A stretch of 64,000 nucleotides of DNA from Eopsaltria australis (taxonomy: Eukaryota; Chordata; Aves; Passeriformes; Petroicidae): NCBI GenBank assembly GCA_034509425.1, contig JAVTVJ010011652.1, positions 5,633,501 through 5,697,500 on the forward strand, in the 5' to 3' direction. How positions within the stretch are numbered: the first letter of the stretch is position 1; the number at the start of each line of letters is the position of its first letter. Both the position numbers and the translations under genes were made by a program. Below, piece by piece: positions 52,301-63,016 of the stretch. Below the pieces are notes generated by a model, which was not told the origin of the DNA, did not search any database, and was given only the letters and a program-made list of their open reading frames with translations.

Positions 52301-53187
52301 GCTCACCAGCAGCTAAAGATTTATTGCTGGGAGATCTGAACACCTCACCTTCTGCACAGAGGAGAGCTTTAACTTTCTTCTGCCCCTGCAGCTTTGTTTC
52401 CCCTGGCTAGGGAGAATTCCAGCTCCAATCTGCTTTCAACATGAATTGCAAGGTCTGCAGGTTTGATTGGAGCTGCAATTTCCTCAAGCTATCTCCAACA
52501 GTATAACATCTTGTCCCATGCTTGGGGCTGCCGAAGGAATCTCTATAATTTTCTGGATGCAGCAACTTCTGCAGCATCCTTAGAACTGCCAGGTGAGATC
52601 CCATCACCAGTATATCTTACCCAGCACATTTTTGGGTCTTTTTTTCCTTAGTAAAACCAGCAATACTGGAGCTGTAGAAAGGTATAAATCTCAGGTAATA
52701 CATGGCTTCATTGCACATTGTTGAATTCCTGTTATATCTCCTGATATCAGCTTTACTTAGCACACCCAGCTGTCTCTCTGAATATCATTCTTAGCACTGC
52801 AATATTTACTTCAATACCTCTAAAAACCACTTGTGGGCTTTGTGAAATATTTCAGCAGGAGACAATCTCTCTTGCAAAACCTAATGCTTGAGATGGAAAA
52901 CATTTCTAGGCTGTTTCTCCTTGAATATGCTGCAGCATCAGGATCTTGATGAGTGATTATTGGAGATTTCTAGAAGAGCTAGTGGAGTACATCTCTTTTA
53001 CCAGCATTGTGAAGGAGATTGTGAGCAGAGAGCTTTGACCTGCAGCTCTGCAAAACCCAGACTACCCAAGGGTGCCCCACATTTCCCTCTGCACTGTGTG
53101 TCCCCCAGCCCAGGTAAAGCTGTGGGGGGAGAGCAAAAGAGGCAGCTTGGCTTTTGCAGAGGAATGTGCAAATGGCCAAAGACATAC
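49336..53187. other. Non-coding stretch
   Basis: No gene supported. It includes the hairpin at 52205-52246 and a G8 run near 49409. The frames that continue the candidate exon at 53188-53360 below its putative donor look non-coding. Confidence 0.55.
52205..52246. repeat. Hairpin with one bulge
   Basis: AGCTTTTGGCTA at 52205-52216 pairs with TAGCCAAAAAGCT at 52234-52246, leaving a single-base bulge and a 17-base loop. A weak T-G and T-A extension adds two pairs at the loop side. The stem is too short for a canonical microRNA precursor. Confidence 0.55.
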
Positions 53188-53360
53188 ATAGGGGCAAGAA
53201 AATGTTTATTCCACAAAACATCTTCTAATTTCTCAAAATATAAAGATCCCCTTGCGAAAGGAAGCAAAATATAAATGATGATGAGAGATGCCAAGAGAAA
53301 GGCACAGAGAACTGTCATGAACTTCTGTTCATCTTCAAGAAGAGGTGAATTGTCTGCCAT
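53188..53360 (-). CDS. Candidate first exon: short tail plus membrane segment
   Basis: An ATG at 53360 in strong context (G at -3 and +4) opens a frame starting MADNSPLLEDEQK. Residues 14-36 form a clean hydrophobic segment (FMTVLCAFLLASLIIIYILL and on), flanked by K13 and R37. After it comes SLYFEKLEDVLWNKHFL, a polar stretch rich in aromatic and charged residues. D3-L7-L8 fits the acidic dileucine signal [DE]XXXL[LI], which sorts membrane proteins to endosomes or lysosomes. A GTATGT donor (53187-53182 read on this strand) would end the exon after about 57 codons; beyond it the frame runs on but looks non-coding. I recognise no family. A type II or III single-pass protein, or the first segment of a multi-pass protein, would fit. 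A promoter and further exons were not found. Chance remains possible. Confidence 0.2.
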
Positions 53361-55314
53361 CCCATGTGTCCTCCAGTCCCACTTTCAGCTTTGATTAGTT
53401 CCTTGAAGGCAGATCACTTTGCTCTGTTATTTTACCCTGTAGAAATAGGAGTTCGATCATGAAATGGAATTAAAACAATATTTTTAAAGATTTTTTTCTT
53501 GTGTGGAAAAAGATTTAACAGTTTTTTATGTAAGCTGGAAAAGTAGAAGAGTCCAGTTCATGGATCTCACTCTAAAAGTCACTTTCCTGGAGAACACTTT
53601 AACACAGGGTGTCCTTTCTTCCACCCCCTCCTCCAGCACAGTTGTGTTAAATATTGCAGCAGAAAAACTGAAATCCCACTGATGGGGGCTGAAGGAATTT
53701 AAAAGCCATTAAATCATTACAGTAATGAGTGCAGTGAGTGGGTTCTCAGGAAAACAAATATACTACGAGAGGCAGAGAAACAGAAAGATGATTGGATGAA
53801 GCCAATTTAAAGTGAGAAATGCACCTTCACGACAGGAGAAACAGAAGATGCTGGAAATAACAAGCAGTTGGGGAATATGTGGCTCCAGGAAATAAAGAGA
53901 TTTTTCACTCTAGACACCTGTGCTCTTACAAAATTGTGTGAGTGTGCTGGTGTCAACTGAGAGACCAGATTAATTGTGAGCAGAATTGGGAGCTACTGTG
54001 TAAATAAGGATAGCTGCACTGGAGTCATGGACTTTAGCAAGAACTTGTTGTTCAAGAACTGATTTAGTTTCAGAAGTCATTACTTTGCTATTGGTAGAGT
54101 TCCCTGCAGAAGGATTAGATCAAGTCATTCAAATTCCTGGTGGGCATCTATCTACATCTGAAATCCTGCCTCCTTCCCTGTTTGTCAATACACCAGCTAA
54201 AGATAACACGGAAATCAGGCTGCAGGAATCAAATTTCTCTTCTATATAGCTCTAAGCTAAAAACTGCCTGTTCCAATGCATGAACTGTAGTTTTCACACA
54301 ACCTGGATAAAAAATGTTTCAGTCTGCAGAATTATTCCTGTAGCACTATTCACTAACAGAACATTTGTTTTTAATTTTAATCCATTTTTCTAATATCTAG
54401 CCAGGCTTTCTTTCTATCTTAATCTGACAGTGATGATAATTTCATAATCCATAATGCAGCCACACAATATTTATGCTGTGTGGCAACAGACAAGAATGAT
54501 CCCAGCTGTCTGAAGAACCAGACAGAGAATGTAACCACCAGGCAAAAGCTTCAGGTGTGACAGCTCTCACTGAAGCTTTCCACCTTCAGAAACAGCTCCG
54601 AAACACCCATAACCTATTCCCTCAGCCCTCCCACAGCTGCCAGTGGTGCTGTACAGTCTGCTCTTGAATGTGAAAAAGCCAGAATTAATCTTGTTGGTGA
54701 CACCAAAAGCAGTAGCCCTGCTCTGTGATCTTGCTGCTTGTCTGCACAGGTTTTGATGCTCACCAGACCTTTGGTGAATTGGTTCCGCTCAACAGACAAT
54801 CAGAAAAAAGTGAAGTGCTTTTTGCCTGCTTTGAGCATTGAACCAATTCAGTAGGGGTCACACACAGGAACTGGCACAGGGGAAAGGATAGGAACAGGAG
54901 GAGGAGGAAGAAGTAAGACCTTCCTCTTCCACAGCAGCAAACCCTCACTTTAAATCAGCTCATCATGCCTTTAGCATAGTGGTTCCTATGACTTGAAAGA
55001 GAGCCCCAAGTATTTCTGGTGACTCCAGAGGGAGATAGGCTTATGCATCAGAGAGCAATAGAGTGTGATGTGAAGTCGCAATGAGATCTATCTCTGCTCC
55101 AGTTCTAATAAAAGCCCTTTCCATTTTCCCTCAATGAATTTTGGTTTTGGGAAGAGCAGATCTTCCAGGACCATGTGCCCAACTCAGAAAACAATCTAGA
55201 TATCAGCCTAACTAAATACCTTTCCCCCTCCCTCCATAGCTTACCTCAGATAAGCTACCAGTTAGCTGGTGCTGACTAGTGTTACCTAATTAACATTGGC
55301 TCTTAAGTACTCAT
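53361..55314. other. Non-coding sequence
   Basis: No gene supported. The short AGG-repeat region at about 54896-54912 makes a reverse frame (54760-54948) look like a signal peptide. This is an artefact of repeat translation. Confidence 0.6.
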
Positions 55315-55605
55315 CTGATTACACCCTTCATTACAGCTGGAAGAAAATTGTTTCTGCTTCCTTAATAATAAATAGGTTAATATATTCATACTCAAAATCA
55401 ATATAATTTTTTTCTCCCACTGTTAGTCTTGAAGGGAGTAATGGTTATTTTTCTAATCTATTAAGAAATGTATAGTAATTATATTTTTATATCCCCTTTC
55501 TCCGAAGCTTGTTAGGTTATAAATTAATCATTAATTGATTTTAAAATGCAAGGGTTTGGCGTTTTAATTTTAAAGAAGTTTGAGTTCTAATGCTTCAGAG
55601 CCTTC
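55315..55605. promoter_or_regulatory. Candidate AT-rich non-coding element
   Basis: A strongly AT-rich stretch without long homopolymers. ATTAATCATTAAT at 55523-55535 is a near-perfect palindrome that differs from the HNF1 consensus GTTAATNATTAAC only at its two end bases. TTAATTGATTTTAA follows directly. The block could be a conserved element or merely AT-rich DNA. Confidence 0.2.
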
Positions 55606-57800
55606 CTCAAGCAGAGAGGAACCTCTATACTGATTTTTAAAATAATCTCATTGTCCATTTTATTGTTTTTCAGAATGTGTGCAAGTTTTCTAATAGACTG
55701 TGAGTCCCTGGAATAGGCAGCAAAAGCTTGTACATGTTTTCAACTCTCATGTTTAGAAGAGGTACCCCATTTTTCTATCTGCCCATTAGCTGTGAAATAC
55801 TCCTGTGCACCGATCCAGTGGGAGTGTCCCAGATCTCTCTTACAAGGAAAGAGGAAGAGGGACAAAACTGTGCACAGGAGAGGCACAGACAGGCACAGAC
55901 AGGCTCACACACCTCTGCTTCTCTGGCAGCCAGGCCTGCACAGGGACAGCTCCAGCACAGGGATAATCCAGTTAGCAGGGATTGCAAGAGACATTTAAAT
56001 ATTGATAAGAGAAATACCCCTGCTTCCTTTTGCTACTTAAGTCAGCAGATACCAAACACCTTGCTAGGCAAGTGATTACTAATAAGTAACATGTAATTCC
56101 ACTCTTTAAAATCCCTGCAGTGTACATTATGTAACAAGGATGGATTTTTAATTCTTTTTCCTTTTTTGCTTTTTTTAATATTCCATTTCCCTGCCTTCTC
56201 TTTTCCTCCTGCTTGCCAAATGCTGATGCAATTTTGTTGGACACAAAAACTTTATCTCCTCTCCTTTGTAACTCCCTAAGTTCTAATATGTTTTCCCACA
56301 CACAGACAGATTTGGTTAAAAGAAAAAGTAGTTTTCTGTTGTGTAACAGGAGAATGAGTACAGATGTACCTTGCTGTGGAGGGAGACCTCTGACCATATC
56401 TGTAAATATTTGGCATTTTTGGGTCTTAGCTCATTTTACTGCATGATGTCCTGGGCTGGTGAGAATACATGGGGAGGCATCTATGCCTGATTCAACTGAT
56501 GCTTTTGGAACCTACATTTCCTATACAGCCAAAAAACACAGACCTCATTCCAGGCAGTTTTGAAACTCACAGAGCAGCACTCTAAATACTGGAAGTGGCC
56601 TATAGCTCAATTACTAAAATTCAGCAAAAATAATGTATATTCACCTCATGTAGGTTATTTTCAAAAATGAGTTGGCTTAAAGTTTTATATTCCCATTGCT
56701 TCCTGAGCCTAAGGATTTTGTGATTTAAGAGGACTTTTCAATACACCTAAGCCAAGAGGCACATAAGTTTCTGTTGAGGAAAAGAAGAATTAAGTGACTC
56801 CTGCTTCAGTTGCTAGGTATGGCACGATGGAGAGGGAAGCAGTGTATAACTGATGGGAGAAGGTGAGATGTTCCCTTGGAGCATATGAGGAGCAACAGCT
56901 AAGCTGTGCTCTTTGAGCAGGAATTAAAAGCAGCCTCTTGCTTAGCCAGTGGCTTATCCAAATGAGGAGAGCAAGGTGCAAGGAGAATTCATTTCTTGTT
57001 GGCTTGGTTGATCAGTCTCATAAGCACTCAAACCTAACAGCCACTGAATAATCAGCAACTTCCATTGCTGGGTACATGAGTAGAACTCTGCATGTGTCAC
57101 ATAAAGGATGAGAATAACCAGGTTAAGCCACAACTGTAGATAATCATTTGACACACAGTCCAATGTATTGATAAGCAAGAGTGGCAGCACTTCTCTTTCA
57201 TAAATGGGGTATCCTGAAACAATGCCAAGGACTGGTTTATTCACCTTGAGAAGGTACATTCAGTGCTCTCCAGCACTTCTGAGCTCTGGGATTAAGGTAT
57301 AATATCAGAATGCTCCTGAAACATGGCAGTGATGTGCTGCTGGTATCACTGTTCACAGAATAACAGAACATTTCAATAAAGAGTCAATGCACCAGTCCAG
57401 ACCAGTGTGAAATCCAGGGCTGTGCAGTCTGGCTAGTGATAAACAGCAGAAAAAATGAAGGCAAAACCATGCTGTGGGTGTGAGACAGCCCCTTCCATAC
57501 TTTATTCTGGAAGAGAGGTTGGCATGGTCCTGGGAGACAAGTTGAGGGAGGTTAAAGCATAAAAAGTTAGCCAGTTTGCAAATTAAAATGTAAGCTCCCT
57601 TCACACTCACCTCCTTGCCTATCTTCACCTCCCAGCTGAAAACAAATAGAACTGACTGAAACTAATTTTTTTACTTTTTTAAGAAATATTGTAATGCATG
57701 CTCTGAGGAAAAGAAAAATCTGTGCCCATGCATATATCTCTGCTTGCTCCAGTCATCCTGAATATGCATCACTGCCTGCTATTTATGGCAGTGTTCCAGC
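55606..57800. other. Non-coding sequence
   Basis: No gene supported. It contains a three-unit 10-bp repeat at 55881-55910. The overlapping frames at 55728-56397 on both strands are not coding-like. Confidence 0.6.
55881..55910. repeat. Three 10-bp tandem units
   Basis: AGGCACAGAC occurs twice exactly, then a third unit AGGCTCACAC with three changes. Confidence 0.8.
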
Positions 57801-57920
57801 TCCTCTCCTCTCCTCTCCTCTCCTCTCCTCTCCTCTCCTCTCCTCTCCTCTCCTCTCCTCTCCTCTCCTCTCCTCTCCTCTCCTCTCCTCTCCTCTCCTC
57901 TCCTCTCCTCTCTCCTCTCT
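57801..57920. repeat. (TCCTC)22 pentanucleotide array
   Basis: Twenty-two perfect TCCTC units at 57801-57910, followed by about ten bases of imperfect TC-rich sequence. The + strand is pure pyrimidine and the other strand pure purine (GAGGA). Long mirror-like pyrimidine/purine tracts of this kind can form triplex DNA and stall polymerases. The forward frames here (LLSSP and similar repeats) are translations of the array and not proteins. The perfect units suggest recent, still variable expansion. Confidence 0.95.
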
Positions 57921-58760
57921 TTTTATGTTTCAGCAGGGATAAACAGAGGACTCTTCAAACTGACCCTCTACAGATTTCCTTTTTCAGCCCACTTTCTATC
58001 AAAAATGTGTATTCCATGCAGGTTTGGAGAGCTGCAGGCAAGGGAAGCCACTGCTTTCTGTGCATGAGCAGGAGCTATCCCATGGGAAATGCTCCCTCCC
58101 TGTTGCAGTCAGGGCTCCCAGTGAGCTGAGGGAAGGGCAAAACCACAGGAACAGCACAACAGAGTCCAGGAATCAGACAGGGGAACAGGGAACAAGGCAC
58201 TTGACTGATTGCCTCACAAGCCACTCTTGAGCTTTATTCCCTAATGGGGAACAAGGCCCTAGACAGGAAATTAGCTCCTGGACTTTGAAAAGCCCAAGCA
58301 GCTAAGCAGGCTGCACCAGCCAGGTGTAACCAGCCAGCCTGCTCTCTGAAGTAGTTTGAGGCAAAGCTTCTGGGAGACTTGCATGTTTAAGAAGAGGAAA
58401 TAGAAGTATTGAAAAGCCAAAAACATATCTGCTCACTTTGGAGACAAGACAAATTTTTAAAGGAATATGACTCTGCTTGTGTTCATATGCTCTGACAGGT
58501 TTAGACTCCCAGGGCTGGTCCATCAGAAATTTGTGGCTGATGTTAAATGACCACCAGCACCATCTCTGACACAGGGCTGGCCTGTCCTGGGAGGCACCAC
58601 TGCATAGTCAAGGAAAGAGGTAAGGGACCTTGCAATTACCTTGGAAAAACAGGATCCTGCTGACTAAGTCAGCATGGCAGCACTCCAGCCTTCATGCCAC
58701 ACTGGAACAAGAACAGCTTATAGGTTGAAACTCCATTCAGTCCTCTCAGGGGCTGTGTCT
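57921..58760. other. Non-coding sequence
   Basis: No gene supported. CpG-poor and moderately GC-rich towards the end. Confidence 0.6.
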
Positions 58761-58784
58761 CACACACACACACACACACACACA
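58761..58784. repeat. (CA)12 microsatellite
   Basis: Twelve perfect CA units, a common vertebrate dinucleotide repeat and probably variable in length. Confidence 0.95.
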
Positions 58785-60089
58785 TGCAACACACAGAGTT
58801 TCTAAGTGAATCAGGTCCTTGGGAGATGCAGCCTGGACCTGCTGCCCTGACAGCCCTGCAGCAGCACTGGCCTCCTCCTCCCCCATTTGTGGCTCTCTGG
58901 GGTCTCTCTGCTGAGCTGGCCCCAAGTAGATCTAATGCCAGCTCCAGTGGGGGCCCAAATCCCATTTCTGGGTACACCTGGCCCTGGTGGCAGAGTTAAC
59001 ACATTCTCTGGCTGGGCAAAGCCGTGTTCAGGGCCACACATAAACACTTTACTGCTGGCCATTACATTTTATTGCTCTCTCTAATATGCTTTGAGATAAC
59101 TAAACTGATGCCTAAAAGAGGCATTTAAACTGTTTTAACAGTATCTACTTCACATAATCTGCTTTACTGCAGTGTATTATGGTTTTACCCATTTAAAATG
59201 TGTTTGTTGTTGTTTTTTAATCGAGGGATTTGCACTATGACCTTTGAGCAACAGCAGCCGCTGCTAGAAAACAGCTGGCAATGCAGTGTGCAATGCAATC
59301 TATGGAGATTAAATTCATTTCATTCCCTCTTAAGGCAGAAGACTGGGAGGCTGATGGATCCACTGGGATTTTGGTGGATTGAATTCTTTTTTTTTATTTT
59401 GAAAGGAGACCTGAGACTATATGAGCTGAAAAATAATAGGCATATTTTTGCTCTGTGGATTTATCCCCACCCTGAATTACTTGGCTGGCCTGGATAAGAG
59501 ATGACACATCAGTGCCTTTTTCAGGCTAAAGTCTAGGACTCACATGAAGTTTCCAACCCTGGAAATACTGAGATACATCTAAATAACTGTGTGCAAACCA
59601 CTTGAAAGATAAACCTAACATTTTGACTCTTCCCGGTGCAGCAAGGAGATAGACTCAATTTTTGGATTAGGTACCTAAAATGAGACTTTGCCTTTAGTCA
59701 GAAAATAGGTGCTTTATATTTCTGTTAGTTTACAAGAGCAGACTGAAACTCTGACTGTCTGAGTGATATGGGTCACTCCAGTGTGTAGATCAGCCCCAGA
59801 GCCAGGGCTGGGCAGACCTGCTCTGATGGACAGCTTGGTGGGACACTTCATCTGAGTGGGAGACACAGCAACAGACTCATCAAAAGCTGCTGCATTTCAT
59901 GACAAATACAATCCCATAATTACAATTATCTCCATCCCAGCTGTGGGTGAGGGCACAGAGCCACCTTCTACTGCTCAGCTGCCCCCTGAGCCCAGCAGAC
60001 AAACCTGTGTCAGAGGCATCTGCTGTACAGAGAGTGCAGCAAAAAAACAGAGTGACAATTTGGGTACCTGAAAACTTATCTCTGCACAC
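58785..60089. other. Non-coding sequence, GC-richer at start
   Basis: No gene supported. The patch at about 58810-59045 is open in several frames on both strands with no recognisable product. Confidence 0.55.
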
Positions 60090-60190
60090 ACCTTCCAGTT
60101 AATTAAACTGCCTTAATTTGTACACCACTGGGCTCTCTCTGAAACAAATTAGGCCTTTCTCTCCAGCCTGATAGAGGGCATCATCATCAG
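60090..60190. promoter_or_regulatory. Candidate conserved non-coding block
   Basis: GTTAATTAAAC near 60100 (homeodomain or HNF1-like), CCTTAATTTG, and AACAAATTAGG words in frame-free sequence. A low-confidence motif call. Confidence 0.18.
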
Positions 60191-61034
60191 TGAAGGCAGA
60201 GCAACAGGCTGCATTAAAAAATTCCCTGTATCTCCAGACCTTCAGGACTGTTTCTGCAGCTTATGTTCACACCTGCAGCTTCCCTGCCTGCTCCACCTGA
60301 CAGAAACATGGCATGGCCGATGCAAAAGCATTTGCTCGTCCCTCTCTCTTCAAAAAGCCCTTTTGCCATGATGAGAAGCACCCTGATGTTTTGTTTTACA
60401 GGAGAGCTCAGAGCTGCCTGGGGAGATTTCTGTTGAGACTCCAAGGCAAACTGAACCTGAGCCTGCAGTGGCAGCCTCGTGCCTGAACCCTGACCTTGCC
60501 TTCAAAGCACAGGGCAGACCTGAGCTGCCAGCTGGTGTGGGGAACCTCTGCTGGGCTTTTCTTGGGGTGCATATTTTGCAGGTGTTTTTTCACCCTTTGG
60601 AAAATTTCCATAGAACACATGAAACCTCAGGAAATAAAATAATGGCTATATATATTGCTTCCTTCCCCTTATTAGTTTGCCAAAGCCACGTAAATGAATG
60701 AACTTTAATGGAAAATCACATCACTGAAAATCTGCTGGTACTCACACACAGGAGAAAGGGTTCCTGCTTGCCAAGATGAGAAATGTTTGGGATGAAAAGG
60801 ATGATGTTTGAGAAATATGTTTGGGATGACAAAGATGCTGCAAATCAGAGACTATGGTGGCTGCACAGCGGGGGCTGCAATTGTGAGTGGCCTTTCCATT
60901 GTGGGGGTCAGTGTGCTAAATTAAAAACCTACAAGGAACCATTTAATTTAGGTTAATGGGATGTCAAATATTAAATGGATTAAGGCAAATTTTTTTTTTT
61001 TTAATTTTAAAGAGGAATTAGCCTCATAATCTTC
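60191..61034. other. Non-coding sequence
   Basis: No gene supported. It contains the imperfect tandem duplication at 60778-60837, listed separately, and a T13 run near 60990. Confidence 0.6.
60778..60837. repeat. Imperfect tandem duplication
   Basis: GAGAAATGTTTGGGATG (60778 on) and GAGAAATATGTTTGGGATG (60810 on) head two similar units that both end in AAGATG or AGGATG. The copies differ by a two-base insertion and a few changes, so the duplication is not recent. Confidence 0.65.
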
Positions 61035-61075
61035 TGGGTCAGATTCTTAGGAGGTGTAAATCAGTGTTGTACACC
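61035..61075. mobile_element. Possible ancient interspersed-repeat fragment
   Basis: TGGGTCAGATTCTTAGG followed by GGTGTAAATCAGTG closely matches, from memory, the start of a widespread old amniote repeat whose copies read like GGYCAGATTCTCAG-CTGGTGTAAATCAGC. The rest of the element, usually with a TTGACTTCAATGG-type centre, is not visible here. I do not assign a family name. Confidence 0.35.
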
Positions 61076-61831
61076 AAAGCTCAAGGGAGGCTGCACAGTT
61101 GTTCACTAGATGGAGTCTGTGCTATTGTATTTTTTCATGTACATATCTATGAACCATGTACTTGGATTAAATTCATTCTATTTCCTCCCCTTCCCCACAG
61201 TTTTGAGGATTAAAAATGAAATTTTATGGTTCTTTACTTACTCACTTCCTTTCCATCCCATTAACTTCATCCTTCTTCTTTTTGGGTCCTACAAATGAGA
61301 TGGAAAACTTCCTTTATGCATAGGGAATTTGGGGAATGATACCATGATATTTGGGGAAAGGGATGCTGGGAGAGTATTATTTGCAATCACAACTTCCAGG
61401 GCTATGCTTTAATATAAAATGAGGAGGAAAATGTCTTTCAGCAGAGCTGTTTGAGAGTTCACATTTGAAATATTTGGTGGATGGTTAGTTTCCACAGCAT
61501 GAAAAATATGCGATGGGAAAATGTTCCTACTGCTTAAAATCAAAATCATATTTTTTTCATCACAGAAATACTTTGTTCCATCTCAGAAAGCAAAAAGCAC
61601 TGCCCTTATGCTCAGAGGAAGCACATTTTAAATTTTAAATTTTGGGGAAGGGAAAGTCTTCACTGCAATAAAAGAGAGTAAATGTTTAAAATGATCTTTA
61701 AATCACCGCCCCTTCACACCACACCACCAGGCAGGCTTGTTAGCTCAATGCTGCAGAGTTTCAGAGCCTCCTATTTTGCATCCAAGACACAGCAATATGG
61801 TAACTATTGTCTTGCTTAGGGCTGAATAATT
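61076..61831. other. Non-coding sequence; possible 3' flank of the reverse candidate
   Basis: No gene supported. An acceptor-like run ends in CAG at 61200 on the + strand, but the frames after it close quickly or translate pyrimidine-rich DNA. Reverse-strand GT-rich text at about 61790-61805 would lie suitably downstream of the AATAAA at 61831-61836. Confidence 0.5.
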
Positions 61832-61836
61832 TTATT
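61831..61836 (-). terminator. Candidate polyadenylation signal
   Basis: AATAAA on the reverse strand, overlapping the stop codon of the candidate terminal exon. Isolated AATAAA words are common in AT-rich DNA; only the context gives this one weight. Confidence 0.25.
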
Positions 61837-62145
61837 GAAAGAGTGTGATGTCTTTGGGGTCTTTTTGCTGAAGGTATTTCTGCATTCCAAAAATTATCAT
61901 CACACACAGACATTGATTCTCCTCGTGGGTAGCCTCAACAGAGAGGGCAAGGACTGAATGGACCAAGATGACTGAAAAAGCCTGAAAATCAAATGTAGTA
62001 GGAGCTCTTGGCTGTAATGAAGGTTCTTCCAGGTCAATTTCAGTGCTATAAGATTGAGGTTGATTTAGCCTGTTGTCCTTTAAATCCTTTGTGATTTGCT
62101 CCTCAAAGCCAAGTTCACTGGGCATATTGACAACTCTGTAGACTG
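61832..62145 (-). CDS. Candidate terminal coding exon, product unrecognised
   Basis: On the reverse strand a T-rich tract leads into TCTCCAGCAG, a tandem NAGNAG acceptor with AG at 62147-62146 and again at 62144-62143. The frame then stays open for about 104 codons to TAA at 61834-61832. That stop overlaps AATAAA (61836-61831), a polyadenylation signal, and GT-rich sequence follows some 30 bases on. The peptide begins VYRVVNMPSELGFEEQITKD. Its first half is acidic and polar, followed by EIDLEEPSLQPRAPTTFDFQ and then a hydrophobic patch FSVILVHSVLALSV. I do not recognise a family. Acceptor, open frame, stop and poly(A) signal in the right order make this the best-supported coding call in the window. 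Upstream exons were not found, and a non-coding transcript end or chance remain possible. Confidence 0.27.
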
Positions 62146-62648
62146 CTGGAGAAAAAAATAAAGTCTTCTTATAAGCCATTTTTCTGGGTTCATGTTACTA
62201 AAGATTATTTGAATGCCTATCCCTCTACTTTTGGCCACTATCATAGCATAAGATTTTCTGCTCATGTGTCAGATCAGCTTTGTGTTGTACTGCAAAGAGC
62301 AGGAAATGCACACTTTTCCAGTTTTTTTAATTGGCCACCATTTGCATTTACAAAAAATTGATTCCAGCATTCAAGCTGATCTGCCATACCAATTCCTGAT
62401 TTGTGCTGTGGGTGCAAAACAAAGAAATCAAACTGGTGTTTCTTTCAGTACCAAAACTAAACAGTGAAAAGCAGTGGTGAAACTTTTTTCTTCCATGCTC
62501 TTTTCTCATCATTATCTTTCACCACCTGGTTCAGTCTGTCTGGTCTTTCTGGTCTGATTGTACACCTCTGCCATAACTGTCCACCCTTCCTACCTTCCCA
62601 AAAAGGTGGAATTTTACAGTTCATCAATATTATAAACAAAGTCTAATC

Positions 62649-62703
62649 TTAGGTTTAAGACTGTCTGTTAACTAAATTTTAGGTTTAAGACTGTCTGTTA
62701 ACT
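62649..62703. repeat. 25-bp perfect direct repeat, 30-bp period
   Basis: A unit beginning TTAGGTTTAAGACTG and ending TGTTAACT occurs at 62649-62673 and identically at 62679-62703. The bases before each copy are also similar (CTAATC and CTAAAT), so the true duplicated unit is about 30 bases. Identity of the copies suggests a recent event. Confidence 0.9.
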
Positions 62704-62984
62704 GAATTATAAGGGCTGCCTTTTAGCATAAATCTTTTTTGCCTAACTCCCAATCAGTTTTGAAAATGTCTTGTACCCAGAGCTTGCCATGAGATAAATT
62801 GTAAATGTGTGCCAGCAATCAGACTGAGAATCAGTCTTTAATACTAATTATCATTCTACAGAGAGTAAAACATTACATACAGCCTGCCTGCCTTAGAATA
62901 TGCAAAGTCCCCGCTGCAAGGAATGGTGTTAATTTATATTAAACCCACCTGAACACATGGCTTATCTTGTCTTCCATTTTTATT

Positions 62985-63016
62985 CTTAAAAAAAAATAAA
63001 CTTAAAAAAAATTAAA
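62985..63016. repeat. 16-bp A-rich tandem duplication
   Basis: CTTAAAAAAAAATAAA and CTTAAAAAAAATTAAA lie head to tail and differ at one base. Confidence 0.8.

Noticed and set aside
54760..54948. Frame with signal-peptide-like start
   Set aside because: The hydrophobic run is the reverse-strand translation of a short AGG/AAG repeat.
57801..57920. CRISPR-like array
   Set aside because: The units are five bases long with no spacers; it is a microsatellite.
57694..58129. Two long forward frames with LLSSP-like repeats
   Set aside because: They are translations of the TCCTC array.
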